A stretch of DNA of 31,387 bases from UBA9676 sp036522155 (GTDB lineage: Bacteria; Actinomycetota; Actinomycetes; Streptosporangiales; Streptosporangiaceae): NCBI GenBank assembly GCA_036522155.1, contig DATDGI010000337.1, positions 1 through 31,387 of the forward strand, in the 5' to 3' direction. This document shows, one piece after another, positions 21,122 to 28,919 of this stretch. Both the position numbers and the translations under genes were made by a program. How positions within the stretch are numbered: the stretch's first letter is position 1; each line of letters begins with the position of its first letter. The notes beneath the pieces were generated by a model. The model saw only the letters and a program-made list of their open reading frames with translations. It searched no databases and was not told the DNA's origin.

Positions 21122-21130
21122 ATACGTCAA
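21118..21130 (+). promoter_or_regulatory. -10 box for leaderless lipoprotein mRNA
   Basis: TAACAT (21118-21123) is 7 nt before ATG 21131. There is no Shine-Dalgarno sequence. The box overlaps the right arm of the 9-bp inverted repeat. Confidence 0.5.
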
Positions 21131-22117
21131 ATGCGCAATCCCTGGCCGGTGGCCGGGCCGGCCGGTTCCCGGCGCGGTGGGCTGGCCATGCTCGGGGCGG
21201 TGGCGGCGGGCTGCCTGCTCGCCGCCTGCAGCGGTTCCAGCCAGCCGGCCAGCCCAGGCACGACCACGCCCGCCCCGGTCCCCAGTTCACCCTCGGCCAC
21301 GGCGTCCGCCCCGGCTCCCCTTCACGGCCAGGTGCGCAAGCTCCTGGTGATCATGGAGGAGAACCACAGCGCGGGTGAGGTCTTTCCCAGCGGCATGCCC
21401 TACCTGTGGAGCCTGGCGCAGCGATACGGCCGCGCCTCGGACTGGAACGCGGTCGGGCACCCGAGCCTGCCGAACTACCTGGCAATCTTCGGCGGATCGG
21501 CATTCAACTCCCCGCCGGACTGCTCGCCGGGCAGCGGCTGCAGCTACCCTGGGCCGTCGGTGTTCGGCCAGGCACTCGCCCGCGGGGAGACCGCCCGCGC
21601 CTACGAGGAGTCCATGCCCCAGCGATGTGACACCAGCAGCAGCCTGCCCTACGACGTCAACCACAACCCGTGGGCGTACTTCCCCAGCGAGGCCGCGGCC
21701 TGCCGGGCAGGCGACGTGCCGGCCGGCACGCCGTCCCGCGGTGCCCTGGCCAGAGATGTGCGGGCCGGCACCTTGCCCGCGATCGGCCTGATCACGCCCA
21801 ACGTCAACAACGACGGCCACAACGGGACGCTGGCGCAGGCCGATGCCTGGCTGCGCGGCTGGGTGCCGGTGCTGATGGCCGGGCCCGACTGGCGCCAGGG
21901 GCGGCTGGCCATCGCCGTGGTCTTCGACGAGGGCGACACCACCAACCAGGTGCCGTTCGTGCTCATCGCCCCCGGGCTGTCCGGTGCCGTGCTGCGGCAG
22001 CCGGCTGACCACTACGCCCTCACCAGGCTGATCGACGAGGTCATCGGCGCCCAGCCGCTGCGGCAGGCCGCGCGCGCGGTCAACATCGCCCCGCACTTCG
22101 GGCTGGCCGCCGGCTAG
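21131..22117 (+). CDS. Secreted phosphoesterase-family lipoprotein (PF04185-like)
   Basis: 328 residues. A signal peptide with twin Arg (GSRRGGLAMLGAVAAGCLL) ends in a lipobox LAAC at about residue 33, so the protein is a lipoprotein on the outer face of the membrane. A Ser/Thr/Pro linker follows. The catalytic part has KLLVIMEENHSAGEVFP, PSLPNYLAIFGGS, then LITPNVNNDGHNGTL and VVFDEGDTTNQVPFVLIAPG. These are the metal-binding words of the acid phosphatase/phospholipase C-like phosphoesterase family. The substrate is probably a phospholipid head group or phosphate ester. It converges on the PRTase-HAD gene. Confidence 0.85.
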   Translation: MRNPWPVAGPAGSRRGGLAMLGAVAAGCLLAACSGSSQPASPGTTTPAPVPSSPSATASAPAPLHGQVRKLLVIMEENHSAGEVFPSGMPYLWSLAQRYGRASDWNAVGHPSLPNYLAIFGGSAFNSPPDCSPGSGCSYPGPSVFGQALARGETARAYEESMPQRCDTSSSLPYDVNHNPWAYFPSEAAACRAGDVPAGTPSRGALARDVRAGTLPAIGLITPNVNNDGHNGTLAQADAWLRGWVPVLMAGPDWRQGRLAIAVVFDEGDTTNQVPFVLIAPGLSGAVLRQPADHYALTRLIDEVIGAQPLRQAARAVNIAPHFGLAAG

Positions 22118-22118
22118 A

Positions 22119-22135
22119 GACCGGTGAGGCCGGTC
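22119..22135. terminator. Small hairpin between convergent genes
   Basis: GACCGG (22119-22124) and CCGGTC (22130-22135) with a 5-nt loop lie right between the lipoprotein stop (22117) and the stop of the minus-strand fusion gene. A short bidirectional terminator is possible. Confidence 0.4.
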
Positions 22136-24806
22136 ACCACCGGGCTGACCGCGCCAGCAGCGCGGTGGCCGCCGCCGAGCGGCCCGGGATCGAGGCGAGC
22201 CCGTGCGAGCGCAGGTCGAGGAGGGCAAGCACGGCCCGGGTGCGCGGCGTGAACGCGGGCGGGCGGCAGAGCGGGCAGCGGCCAGGTGGGTGGCCGAGCA
22301 GGTCGGTGGCGGCCTCCCGCAGACCGCCCTGGTAGCTGCGCCGGGTCAGCTTCACCCAGCCGCCGTCGGGTCCCAGCCGCGCGTTGCGCGGCGCCCGGGC
22401 CAGGGCCGCGGTGGCCAGCAGCGGCAGGTCGGGCGGCGTGTCACCGACCGCGAACGCACATCCGGGGCCGCCCAGCTGGGCGGCCAGCGCGCGCAGGCCC
22501 GTGCCCTTGTCCGTGCTGGCCGCGACGATGTCGGTCTGGCCTTCACCCTGGATGATCCTCAGGCCCGGATCGGCCAGCAGCGGGATCCCGGCCAGCAGCC
22601 CGGCCGGGATCGGCCCCCCGCCGGCCGTGGCCCGGACGCTGTGCTGGTAGGCCGGGTTGACCCGGACGCCCGGACAGGCGGACAGTTCCCGGCGCACCCG
22701 GTCGAGCAGCCGCCGCGCGGCCCGGGAGCGCAGGTCGGTCACCGCCTCCGGGCGGAAGGTGACGGCGCCGTATTCGGCCACCCCACCCGGCAGGCCGAAC
22801 GCGGTGCACCGGTCCCGGACGTCGGCCAGTGACCGGCCGCTGACCAGCACCGGCCGGTACCCGTGCGCGATGAGGGCGCGGATGGTGAGCAGGCCGGTCG
22901 GGGACGTCGCCGGGTAGCCGAGCCGGTCGCATTCGAGCACCCCATCCAGGTCGATCGCGCACAGCGGCCCGGCGCCCGGCTTGAGGTCCGGCAGGTACCG
23001 GGCCGCCAGGTAGTCATGCACGGCCGCCGCGGACAGCTGCCGTACCCGGCCGTGGTCGAGGTCGTTCGCGCAGCCCAGCCGCCAGAGCTGGGCCAGCCGG
23101 TAGAGCAGCCAGCGCTCGGCGTCGACCTGCTCCCCGCTGGCCAGCCGGTAGGCCTCACGCAGCCGCGCCTCAAACTCCGGGGACGGCGGGTCGGCGGCGG
23201 CGCCGGCCAGGTCGAACACCGGGTCGTAGCAGGCCAGGTCGAGGTGCCCGAACCCGCGCTGATAGAAGTCAACCTTGCGCAGGCCGCCCGCGGCCGCCGG
23301 GTCCGGCAGCCAGTGCTGGTGGCCGGTCTTGCCGTCGGCCACGGCCGGGTGGCCATGCCCGAGCAGCCGCCGCGTGAGCCGGTCGAGCAGCAGCGGCCGG
23401 GCGGGCACCGCGAGCGGCCCGAACTGGCCCGACAGCAGCCGCGCGGCGACCTCCCAGACCGGATCGCGGCCCCCGAGCCGGTCGACGGCGGCGGTGGGCG
23501 CGGGCAGCGCCGCCCGCCGGGCGGCCACGTATCCCGCGATCGTTTCCGCCAGTGCCTGCTCGGGCACCGGCGGCCCGCCGCCGGGGAGCCAGTCGCGGTA
23601 CAGGAATCCGTCGGCGAACCCGTAGACGTGCGGCACCTGGCCGGGCAGGGCGCCGGCGACCACCGTTCCCTGCCGGCCCAGATAACCGAGCCCGGCCCCC
23701 TCGGCCAGCACCTCGGTGCTGGTCACCGTGCCGGTGACGCGGTCGGTCAGCTGGACAGCGAACCGGGCACGGACATGCCCGCGTTCACCCGCCGCCCGCG
23801 GGGGCCCGAGCGGCTCCACCCCGGTCACCGTGCGGCCCGGGCCGGCCAGCGCGGCCAGCGCCCGGCCGACTGGCCCGGCGGCCAGCCGGGCGTGCACGCT
23901 CCATTCCGGCCACGGCTGCACCACCGCCGGCCAGGGGCGCAGCAGGTCCGGCAGGTCATCGGCGGACCCGAACAGCGGCAGCAGCAGGACGATGCGCGTG
24001 CCGGGCACGCCCGCCTCGGCGACCGCGCGCGCGGTCGCGGCGAAGGCCGTGCCCGCTCCCGGCGGGTCGTCGGTGACCAGCACGAGGCCACCCGCCCCGG
24101 CGGTCGCCCGGAGCACGGCGCGCTCGCCCGGCAGGAACGGCCTGCCCGGCCGGTAGGTCAGCGCCCGCACCTGGCCGCCCTCGGCCCGGAGCGCCGCCGC
24201 GTGCAGCGGAGCCAGGTAACAGCCGGACGTGCGCACGCCGACCACACACAGCGGCACGTCACTGGCCGGGTACCGCTGCCGGAACGCGCTGGCCAGCCAC
24301 CTCACGTCATCGGGATGCAGGTCGAAGCTGTGGAAGCAGGCCGGCACCCGCATCACGTCGCCGGCCAGCTGGGACAGGGCCGGCGCCACCGCGGCCAGCG
24401 GCGGCGCCAGCTCACCAGGCGGCTGGCCGGTCATGAGCTGGCTGGCCAGCCGGGACGTCATCATGCCGAGCTGCTGCCTGGCCACCAGCAGCGGCCGGCG
24501 CGGCCCGCTGCGCCAGGCCCGCGCGGCCGAGCCGCAGGCGGCCGAGGCCGTCCCCGCCAGCCGGGCCGGCCGGGACGGCTGGTCCCGCAGATAGCTGGCC
24601 GCCCGCCAGAACAGGAAAGGATCGGCGTGCAGCCGGTCCTCGACCAGCTGGGACAGGCCGGCCGCGAACAGGTAGGCGTCGAGCCACTGCTCACCGGCCA
24701 GCGCGGCGCGCAGCCGTTCCGCCAGCTCGGCGGCCCCGCACAGCAGGTCGGATATCTGTGCCGGTTCCGCGGTCTCCCGGGCCCCCGATGTGCCGGCCCC
24801 GGTCAC
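22134..24806 (-). CDS. Phosphoribosyltransferase/kinase-like/HAD-phosphatase fusion protein
   Basis: An 890-residue cytoplasmic multidomain protein. Residues 1-150 are helical and unrecognised. Residues 158-275 resemble a type I PRTase: FDLHPDDVRWLASAFRQ, VVGVRTSGCYLAPL, and the PRPP-loop-like VLVTDDPPGAGTAF (242-255). Residues about 330-600 look like a divergent APH-type phosphotransferase region, with YGFADGFLYRDWLPGG and a catalytic-loop-like HLDLACYDPVFDL (521-533). Residues 616-815 are a HAD phosphatase: AIDLDGVLE (D619, D621), VLVSGRS (654-658), Lys767 and GDTPPDLPLL (788-797). The tail has a CPLC pair (844-847). The start is GTG 24806, overlapping the kinase stop by 4 nt. It is the last gene of the GT2-kinase-fusion operon. 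Domain assignments are by eye; the PRTase and HAD parts are the surest. Confidence 0.8.
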   Translation of the reverse strand: MTGAGTSGARETAEPAQISDLLCGAAELAERLRAALAGEQWLDAYLFAAGLSQLVEDRLHADPFLFWRAASYLRDQPSRPARLAGTASAACGSAARAWRSGPRRPLLVARQQLGMMTSRLASQLMTGQPPGELAPPLAAVAPALSQLAGDVMRVPACFHSFDLHPDDVRWLASAFRQRYPASDVPLCVVGVRTSGCYLAPLHAAALRAEGGQVRALTYRPGRPFLPGERAVLRATAGAGGLVLVTDDPPGAGTAFAATARAVAEAGVPGTRIVLLLPLFGSADDLPDLLRPWPAVVQPWPEWSVHARLAAGPVGRALAALAGPGRTVTGVEPLGPPRAAGERGHVRARFAVQLTDRVTGTVTSTEVLAEGAGLGYLGRQGTVVAGALPGQVPHVYGFADGFLYRDWLPGGGPPVPEQALAETIAGYVAARRAALPAPTAAVDRLGGRDPVWEVAARLLSGQFGPLAVPARPLLLDRLTRRLLGHGHPAVADGKTGHQHWLPDPAAAGGLRKVDFYQRGFGHLDLACYDPVFDLAGAAADPPSPEFEARLREAYRLASGEQVDAERWLLYRLAQLWRLGCANDLDHGRVRQLSAAAVHDYLAARYLPDLKPGAGPLCAIDLDGVLECDRLGYPATSPTGLLTIRALIAHGYRPVLVSGRSLADVRDRCTAFGLPGGVAEYGAVTFRPEAVTDLRSRAARRLLDRVRRELSACPGVRVNPAYQHSVRATAGGGPIPAGLLAGIPLLADPGLRIIQGEGQTDIVAASTDKGTGLRALAAQLGGPGCAFAVGDTPPDLPLLATAALARAPRNARLGPDGGWVKLTRRSYQGGLREAATDLLGHPPGRCPLCRPPAFTPRTRAVLALLDLRSHGLASIPGRSAAATALLARSARW

Positions 24807-25846
24807 AGCCCTTCCCCGGCCCAGGCCATGTCGTCCAGCCGCCGCAGCACGGGCAGCACATTGCGCCGGGACCAGACCGGGCTGCTGGCGTAGCGGGCCG
24901 ACTTGGCCAGGTTGGCGGCCACATGCCGGAGCCAGGCGAGCATCAGCAGCGCCCGCCCGGTCAGCGGCTGGCCGGTCATCACGGCCTGCAGCAGGCAGAT
25001 TTCATCCGGGGTCCAGCTCTGGCCACTGGCTAGCCGGGCGGCCACCCGCCCGCCGAACTCCCGCGGCCGGCCGGCCGCCGGGGCGGCCAGCAGCCAGAAG
25101 GCGAGGTCGAGCGGCACCAGATCGGCCGGCCGGGCCTGGCTCCAGTCGATGATCCCGGTCACCTGGCCGCGGTCGCCGACCAGCACGTTCCCCGGGTAGA
25201 AGTCGCCGTGCGTCCAGCCCAGCGGGAGCGGTCCGGCCGTCAGCTCGGCCCGCAAGGCGGCGGCCAGCCAGCCGATGACGCGCTGGCCGCCCACCGCCGC
25301 CCTGACCCGGTCGGCAGGCTCGTTCACCCACTGATCAAGCAGGGCCGTGCCGGGCACCCGCATCGTCTGGCCGAGGCGGTGCAGCGGGGCGATGGCGCCG
25401 AACGCGGCCGAGGTCAGCCGGCCGGCCGCGGCCGGCCGCACCTGGCGGCCATCCCGGCCGGTGAGACGGCTCACCAGCAGGAAGGAGCCACCGTCCATGT
25501 CGCCGGCCGTGAGCGGCATCGGCAGCAGACCCCGCCAGGCGCGCAGCCGCTCCTCGGACCAGAGCCGGCCCAGGACGTCCCATTCCTGGCTCAGGCTGGC
25601 CATGCCGCGCTCGCTCGCCGCCACCTTGAGCACGCCGGCCTGGCCGTCGGGCCCGGACACCATGACCACAGCGGTGTCGGACACCGTGGGCAGCACGCGC
25701 TCGGACCGCCAGCCGCAGCCGGACAGCGCCGCCTGCAGGGTGGCGCCGGGCACACCGCCATGCCTGGTGCTGACGAACGAGCGGGTTACCGGCCAGGCCC
25801 CGGCCAGCTGGTCACGGGTACCGGCGACGAACTGGGTCAGCGTCAT
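24803..25846 (-). CDS. APH-family aminoglycoside phosphotransferase-like kinase
   Basis: A 347-residue phosphotransferase with the protein kinase-like fold. The ATP Lys is probably K74 in GVLKVAASE and the helix-C Glu is in LSQEWDVLG. The catalytic loop is THGDFYPGNVLV (212-223) and the metal-binding Asp is D234 in GIIDWSQARPADLVPLDLAFW. This is the standard APH/choline-kinase/fructosamine-kinase arrangement. Drug resistance is not implied; in this context a sugar or nucleoside-like acceptor is more likely. ATG 25846 overlaps the GT2 stop by 4 nt (ATGA), and its own stop overlaps the fusion gene start by 4 nt (GTGA). Confidence 0.88.
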   Translation of the reverse strand: MTLTQFVAGTRDQLAGAWPVTRSFVSTRHGGVPGATLQAALSGCGWRSERVLPTVSDTAVVMVSGPDGQAGVLKVAASERGMASLSQEWDVLGRLWSEERLRAWRGLLPMPLTAGDMDGGSFLLVSRLTGRDGRQVRPAAAGRLTSAAFGAIAPLHRLGQTMRVPGTALLDQWVNEPADRVRAAVGGQRVIGWLAAALRAELTAGPLPLGWTHGDFYPGNVLVGDRGQVTGIIDWSQARPADLVPLDLAFWLLAAPAAGRPREFGGRVAARLASGQSWTPDEICLLQAVMTGQPLTGRALLMLAWLRHVAANLAKSARYASSPVWSRRNVLPVLRRLDDMAWAGEGL

Positions 25847-27150
25847 CCCGGCACCCGTGTCACTTGCGCCGCGTCTCCCCGGCACCGCCAGCGGGCGACC
25901 GCATAGGCGAGCGGCCCGGCCAGGAACCCCGCCAGTTCCCGCCACACCAGTTCCCGGGGGAAGCCCGGCTCCCGGCCGGCGTTCTTGGCCGACCCGGAGC
26001 TGAGCAGATGCCGCAGGGCCGGGACGGCCCGGCGGGCCATGGCGGCCAGCAGCGCTGGCCGCGCGCACACCGACGATGTCAGGTAGGCACCCAGCCCCAC
26101 CCCGTAGCCGAACGCCTGCTGGCGCATCCCCTGGTAGTCGCGGCGGTGCCAGTGCCGGACGATGGCCGCAGGCTCGTAGACCAGCGTCCCGCCGTCGGTG
26201 ATGACCCGCAGGAACGCGATCAGATCGTCGCCGCCCCGGGCCGGGCTGCCGGCGCCGGTGGCTGGATCGAACCCGCCCCGCGACGTCAGCCAGCGGGTGC
26301 GGAACGCCATGTTCGCCCCGGACCCGAACTGGCCCGCGGTGAACGGGAACAGGGGCGAGGGCCCGGCCATGCCCCGGCGGTACGTGCGCCGGGCGAAGCC
26401 ACGGGCAAAGCCTCCGGCCTGCTCGACCAGCAGCTGGGCGCCGGTCTCAAGCTCGGCGGGAAGGATCAGCCCGGTCACGCAGGTGGCCGCGGGCTCGGCG
26501 AACGCCGCCGCGAGCCCGGCCAGCCAGCCCCGGTCGACCTCGACATCGTCATCGGTGATCGCGACGATCTCCCCGGTGACCGCGCGCAGGGCTTCGTTGT
26601 GGGCCACGGCCAGGCCCGGCCTGGGCGCCCGCAGGTAGCGCAGCGCGAACGGCCAGGAGACCTGGCCAGAAAGCGCCTCCACGGTCGCCTCGCTGCTGGG
26701 CGCGCTGTCGACGACGACAACGTCAAAGGCGGGATAGTCGAGCCGGGACACCGACCGCAGGCAGCGGAGCAGGCTCTCGGTCCGGTCCCGGGTGGCGATG
26801 ACCACCGTGATCCGGGGACTGCCTGAGGTCAGCCGGTGAGCGCACGGCAGCCGGTCCGGGCGGTCGAGCCCGCCCGCGGTCAGCAGCCCGGGCCGTTCGA
26901 TGCCGTCGCCGGCACAGTGGTCCCCCACCCGGTCCCGGACGAGTGGCCACACGCGGGCCGCCAGCTCGCCCGCCGGGAGCGGCCCGTCCGGCAGCGGCAA
27001 CTGGATTTCACCGATCGGGAGGCCGTGCAGCCAGGCCAGCAGCCGGGCGCTCCGGTACCGGCCGCCGCCGTCCAGCTCCGGCAGGGGGGCGTCCAGATGC
27101 AGGTCGCCCACGAGGACCGGCGCAGCCAGCACCGCCGGTGGCCCCGCCAA
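25843..27150 (-). CDS. Glycosyltransferase family 2 protein
   Basis: A GT-A fold glycosyltransferase of 435 residues. An N-terminal domain of about 105 residues (VGDLHLDAPLPELDG, RLLAWLHGLPIGEIQLPLPDG) precedes the catalytic part. ITVVIATRDRTESLLRCLRSV opens the GT2 domain, ITDDDVEVD (about 198-206) holds the metal-binding DDD, GSGANMAFR is the acceptor region, and ARGGDDL carries the catalytic acid. The C-terminal part has hydrophobic helices and may be membrane-associated. The first possible start is TTG 27150, and GTG 27132 is an alternative. It is the first gene of a three-gene operon driven by the ECF-type promoter at 27248-27279. Confidence 0.9.
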   Translation of the reverse strand: MAGPPAVLAAPVLVGDLHLDAPLPELDGGGRYRSARLLAWLHGLPIGEIQLPLPDGPLPAGELAARVWPLVRDRVGDHCAGDGIERPGLLTAGGLDRPDRLPCAHRLTSGSPRITVVIATRDRTESLLRCLRSVSRLDYPAFDVVVVDSAPSSEATVEALSGQVSWPFALRYLRAPRPGLAVAHNEALRAVTGEIVAITDDDVEVDRGWLAGLAAAFAEPAATCVTGLILPAELETGAQLLVEQAGGFARGFARRTYRRGMAGPSPLFPFTAGQFGSGANMAFRTRWLTSRGGFDPATGAGSPARGGDDLIAFLRVITDGGTLVYEPAAIVRHWHRRDYQGMRQQAFGYGVGLGAYLTSSVCARPALLAAMARRAVPALRHLLSSGSAKNAGREPGFPRELVWRELAGFLAGPLAYAVARWRCRGDAAQVTRVPG

Positions 27151-27247
27151 TGCCTCAGCGACTGCCGTGATCTTCCGTCACCCCGATCCCGTAGCGCCGC
27201 GCTCGCACCGCCGGGCACCCCCAGCCACGCGGCCATCATTGATATAA

Positions 27248-27279
27248 AGAAGACGAGCTACCAGGGGGGACGGTTTACA
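27248..27279 (-). promoter_or_regulatory. ECF-type promoter P1 for the GT2 operon
   Basis: On the minus strand TGTAAACC (27279-27272) is followed by exactly 16 nt and CGTCTTCT (27255-27248). The -35 AAC and -10 CGTC are the ECF sigma hallmarks. The leader would be about 95 nt to the GT2 TTG. The same pattern recurs at 27303 and 28733. Confidence 0.65.
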
Positions 27280-27302
27280 TGGCGGCGGCCCTAACTGGGG
27301 GC

Positions 27303-27334
27303 TGTCAACCCGTCAGTTTCCATGCGCGTCTAAC
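27303..27334 (+). promoter_or_regulatory. ECF-type promoter P2 for the first FemX-like gene
   Basis: TGTCAACC (27303-27310), 16 nt, CGTCTAAC (27327-27334). The -35 boxes of P1 and P2 face away from each other with 23 bp between them. The leader is about 190 nt. Confidence 0.7.
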
Positions 27335-27341
27335 GGTGGAC

Positions 27342-27449
27342 ATGTCGAGCGGCCTCGGGGGGACATCTCCGGCATCTTGGGCCACGGCGGGCCTCGCTGA
27401 CCCAGGGGTTCGCCGGCTGATGATGCTGTGGCTCCTGCGGAACCGCTGA
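27342..27449 (+). CDS. Possible 35-residue leader peptide
   Basis: ATG 27342 lies where transcription from P2 would start, so a leaderless 35-residue ORF (MSSGLGGTSPA through WLLRNR, TGA 27447-27449) is possible. There is no Shine-Dalgarno sequence and no homologue that I know. The flippase leader has no equivalent. Treat as speculative. Confidence 0.2.
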   Translation: MSSGLGGTSPASWATAGLADPGVRRLMMLWLLRNR

Positions 27450-27527
27450 GGTTGGCGACCACGCAGGGGGGCTTCTCTTGGGCTGGGTACGGCGGCAGCC
27501 AGGCGCGGGCCGGCCGGGAGGAGGACG

Positions 27528-28754
27528 ATGACGATACCCGCGAGCTACCGGGCACTCCCCGGTGAGCCACGGGTGCGGGAACTGCGCTGGTACGGGCACC
27601 CGGTGCGGGTGACGATGCCGGTGCCAGCCGGCGTCTGGCAGCAGGTCGCCGACACCGATCCGGCGGTGATGCCGTTCCAGCAGCCGGCCTGGCGGGATTG
27701 TGTCTGCGCCAGCGGTGAGTGGCGGGATACCAGCCGGCTGTACGAGCTGGCCGACGGGCGGCAGCTGGTGCTGATGATGGCCCGCCGGTCCGGGACGCCG
27801 TCATGGCTCGCCCGGGAGGCGTCGTGGCCGGCCGGCTGGGGCTCGGGAGGCTTGCTGGCCACCGGTGGCCTGCGGCCGGAGGATGTCGCCCTGGTCGGCG
27901 CCGATCTGGCCCGGAGCCGCGTGCTCAGCACGACCGTTCGCCCGGCGTTCGATGCTGCCCCGGCCTGGTCGGCGATGAGCCAGCAGGCGTTCACCATCCC
28001 GCGGGCGGTGCACGTCGCCCACTTTGGCTCATCGTTCGAGGATTACCTGGCCCGGTCGCTGACCGCCCGGGCCCGCAGCCGGATCAGGGCCACCCAGCGC
28101 AATGCCGAGGCCGCCGGGGTCGTCGTCACCAGCGGCAACTCTGCGGACCTGGTGCAGGCCCTGTACGACGTGTACCTCCGGTGGGCCGACTGGCGGGCCG
28201 CCCAGCGCAACATCCCCCGGCACCTGGCCAGGTGGCGGGCCAGGCGGTCCGAGCCCCTGGCCAAGTTCACCACCGTGGCCAGCAGGCTCGGCCCCGGCTG
28301 CCGGATCTGGATCGCCTGGTGGCACGGCCAGCCGGTGGCCGCCGACATCTGCCTGTTCGCCGGCCAGACGGCCATCGGCTGGCGGGCTTTCACCGACCGG
28401 ACCGCCCCGGCCCGCTTCCGGCTGGCCGAGCTCCTGGCAGTGGAGGTGCTCAGGTACACGTGCGAATCCGGCTACCGGTACCTGGAACTCGGCGAGTCTG
28501 GTGGCCGCAAATCCCTGGAGCACACCAAGACCCGGCTGGGCGGGCAGCAGCACCAGTTCGCCGAGTACTGCTTCGAGCGCCTGCCGCTCTCGGCCGGCCG
28601 GATGGCGTTCCAGCGCCGCCGCGGGCAGCTGGAGGACTGGATCCTCGCCCGCCGCACCAGCCGGGCCGCCGGCGGTCCAACCCACACAGACACCGGGAAT
28701 CCGGCGTTAGCCGTCTGGCCAGGACAAATACTTGTCAACCGTTTGCGGCCATGA
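27528..28754 (+). CDS. FemX/FemAB-like GNAT acetyltransferase-fold protein, copy 1
   Basis: A 408-residue protein with two GNAT-type halves, as in FemXAB and BioF2-like acetyltransferases that add amino acids or acyl groups to cell-wall precursors. The N-terminal part has WRDCVCASGEW (55-65) and REASWPAGWGSGGLLATGG (about 96-114). The C-terminal GNAT half covers about 170-345, with ARARSRIRATQRNAEAAG, FTTVASRLG, IWIAWWHGQPVAADICLF, GWRAFTDR and YLELGESGGRKSLEHTKTRLGG. GGAGGAGG lies before ATG 27528. The extreme C-terminus (GQILVNRLRP) is encoded by DNA that is also promoter P3. A close paralogue lies after the flippase gene. The acceptor is unknown. Confidence 0.83.
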   Translation: MTIPASYRALPGEPRVRELRWYGHPVRVTMPVPAGVWQQVADTDPAVMPFQQPAWRDCVCASGEWRDTSRLYELADGRQLVLMMARRSGTPSWLAREASWPAGWGSGGLLATGGLRPEDVALVGADLARSRVLSTTVRPAFDAAPAWSAMSQQAFTIPRAVHVAHFGSSFEDYLARSLTARARSRIRATQRNAEAAGVVVTSGNSADLVQALYDVYLRWADWRAAQRNIPRHLARWRARRSEPLAKFTTVASRLGPGCRIWIAWWHGQPVAADICLFAGQTAIGWRAFTDRTAPARFRLAELLAVEVLRYTCESGYRYLELGESGGRKSLEHTKTRLGGQQHQFAEYCFERLPLSAGRMAFQRRRGQLEDWILARRTSRAAGGPTHTDTGNPALAVWPGQILVNRLRP

Positions 28755-28764
28755 CGCGTCTAAC
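28733..28764 (+). promoter_or_regulatory. ECF-type promoter P3 for the flippase gene
   Basis: TGTCAACC (28733-28740), 16 nt, CGTCTAAC (28757-28764). It has the same boxes and spacer length as P2, and CCATG plus CGCGTCTAAC are also shared. The -35 box is inside the last codons of the FemX-like gene. The leader is about 150 nt. Confidence 0.7.
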
Positions 28765-28919
28765 CGGTAAACACCCAGCGGCGCCAGCTTGTGGCAAAGG
28801 GGCACCTTCACGGCTTTGGGTAGTGGCTGGGTTCGCCCTCGTACCAGGCCCCGTAACTGGCAGAACCGCGGTGGGGGCCGGGCGGGGATGTCCGTGCGCC
28901 GACCGATGCCAGGGCGGGG

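Larger units (their letters stand above)
27151..27527. other. Divergent regulatory gap of the surface gene region
   Basis: 377 bp between the minus-strand GT2 operon and the plus-strand FemX-like gene. It holds two back-to-back ECF-type promoters (27248-27279 minus, 27303-27334 plus), an AT-rich patch (27236-27253), a possible 35-codon leader ORF (27342-27449), and a long GC-rich leader with no riboswitch class that I recognise. Confidence 0.7.

Noticed and set aside
24803..25846. Aminoglycoside resistance gene
   Set aside because: The APH fold is shared by many small-molecule kinases. The operon with a glycosyltransferase and a PRTase-HAD fusion argues for a metabolic role, and nothing points to drug resistance.
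27340..27527. c-di-AMP or other riboswitch in the leader of the first FemX-like gene
   Set aside because: The leader is long and GC-rich, but I could not align any known aptamer core, and the flippase leader shows no matching conserved block.
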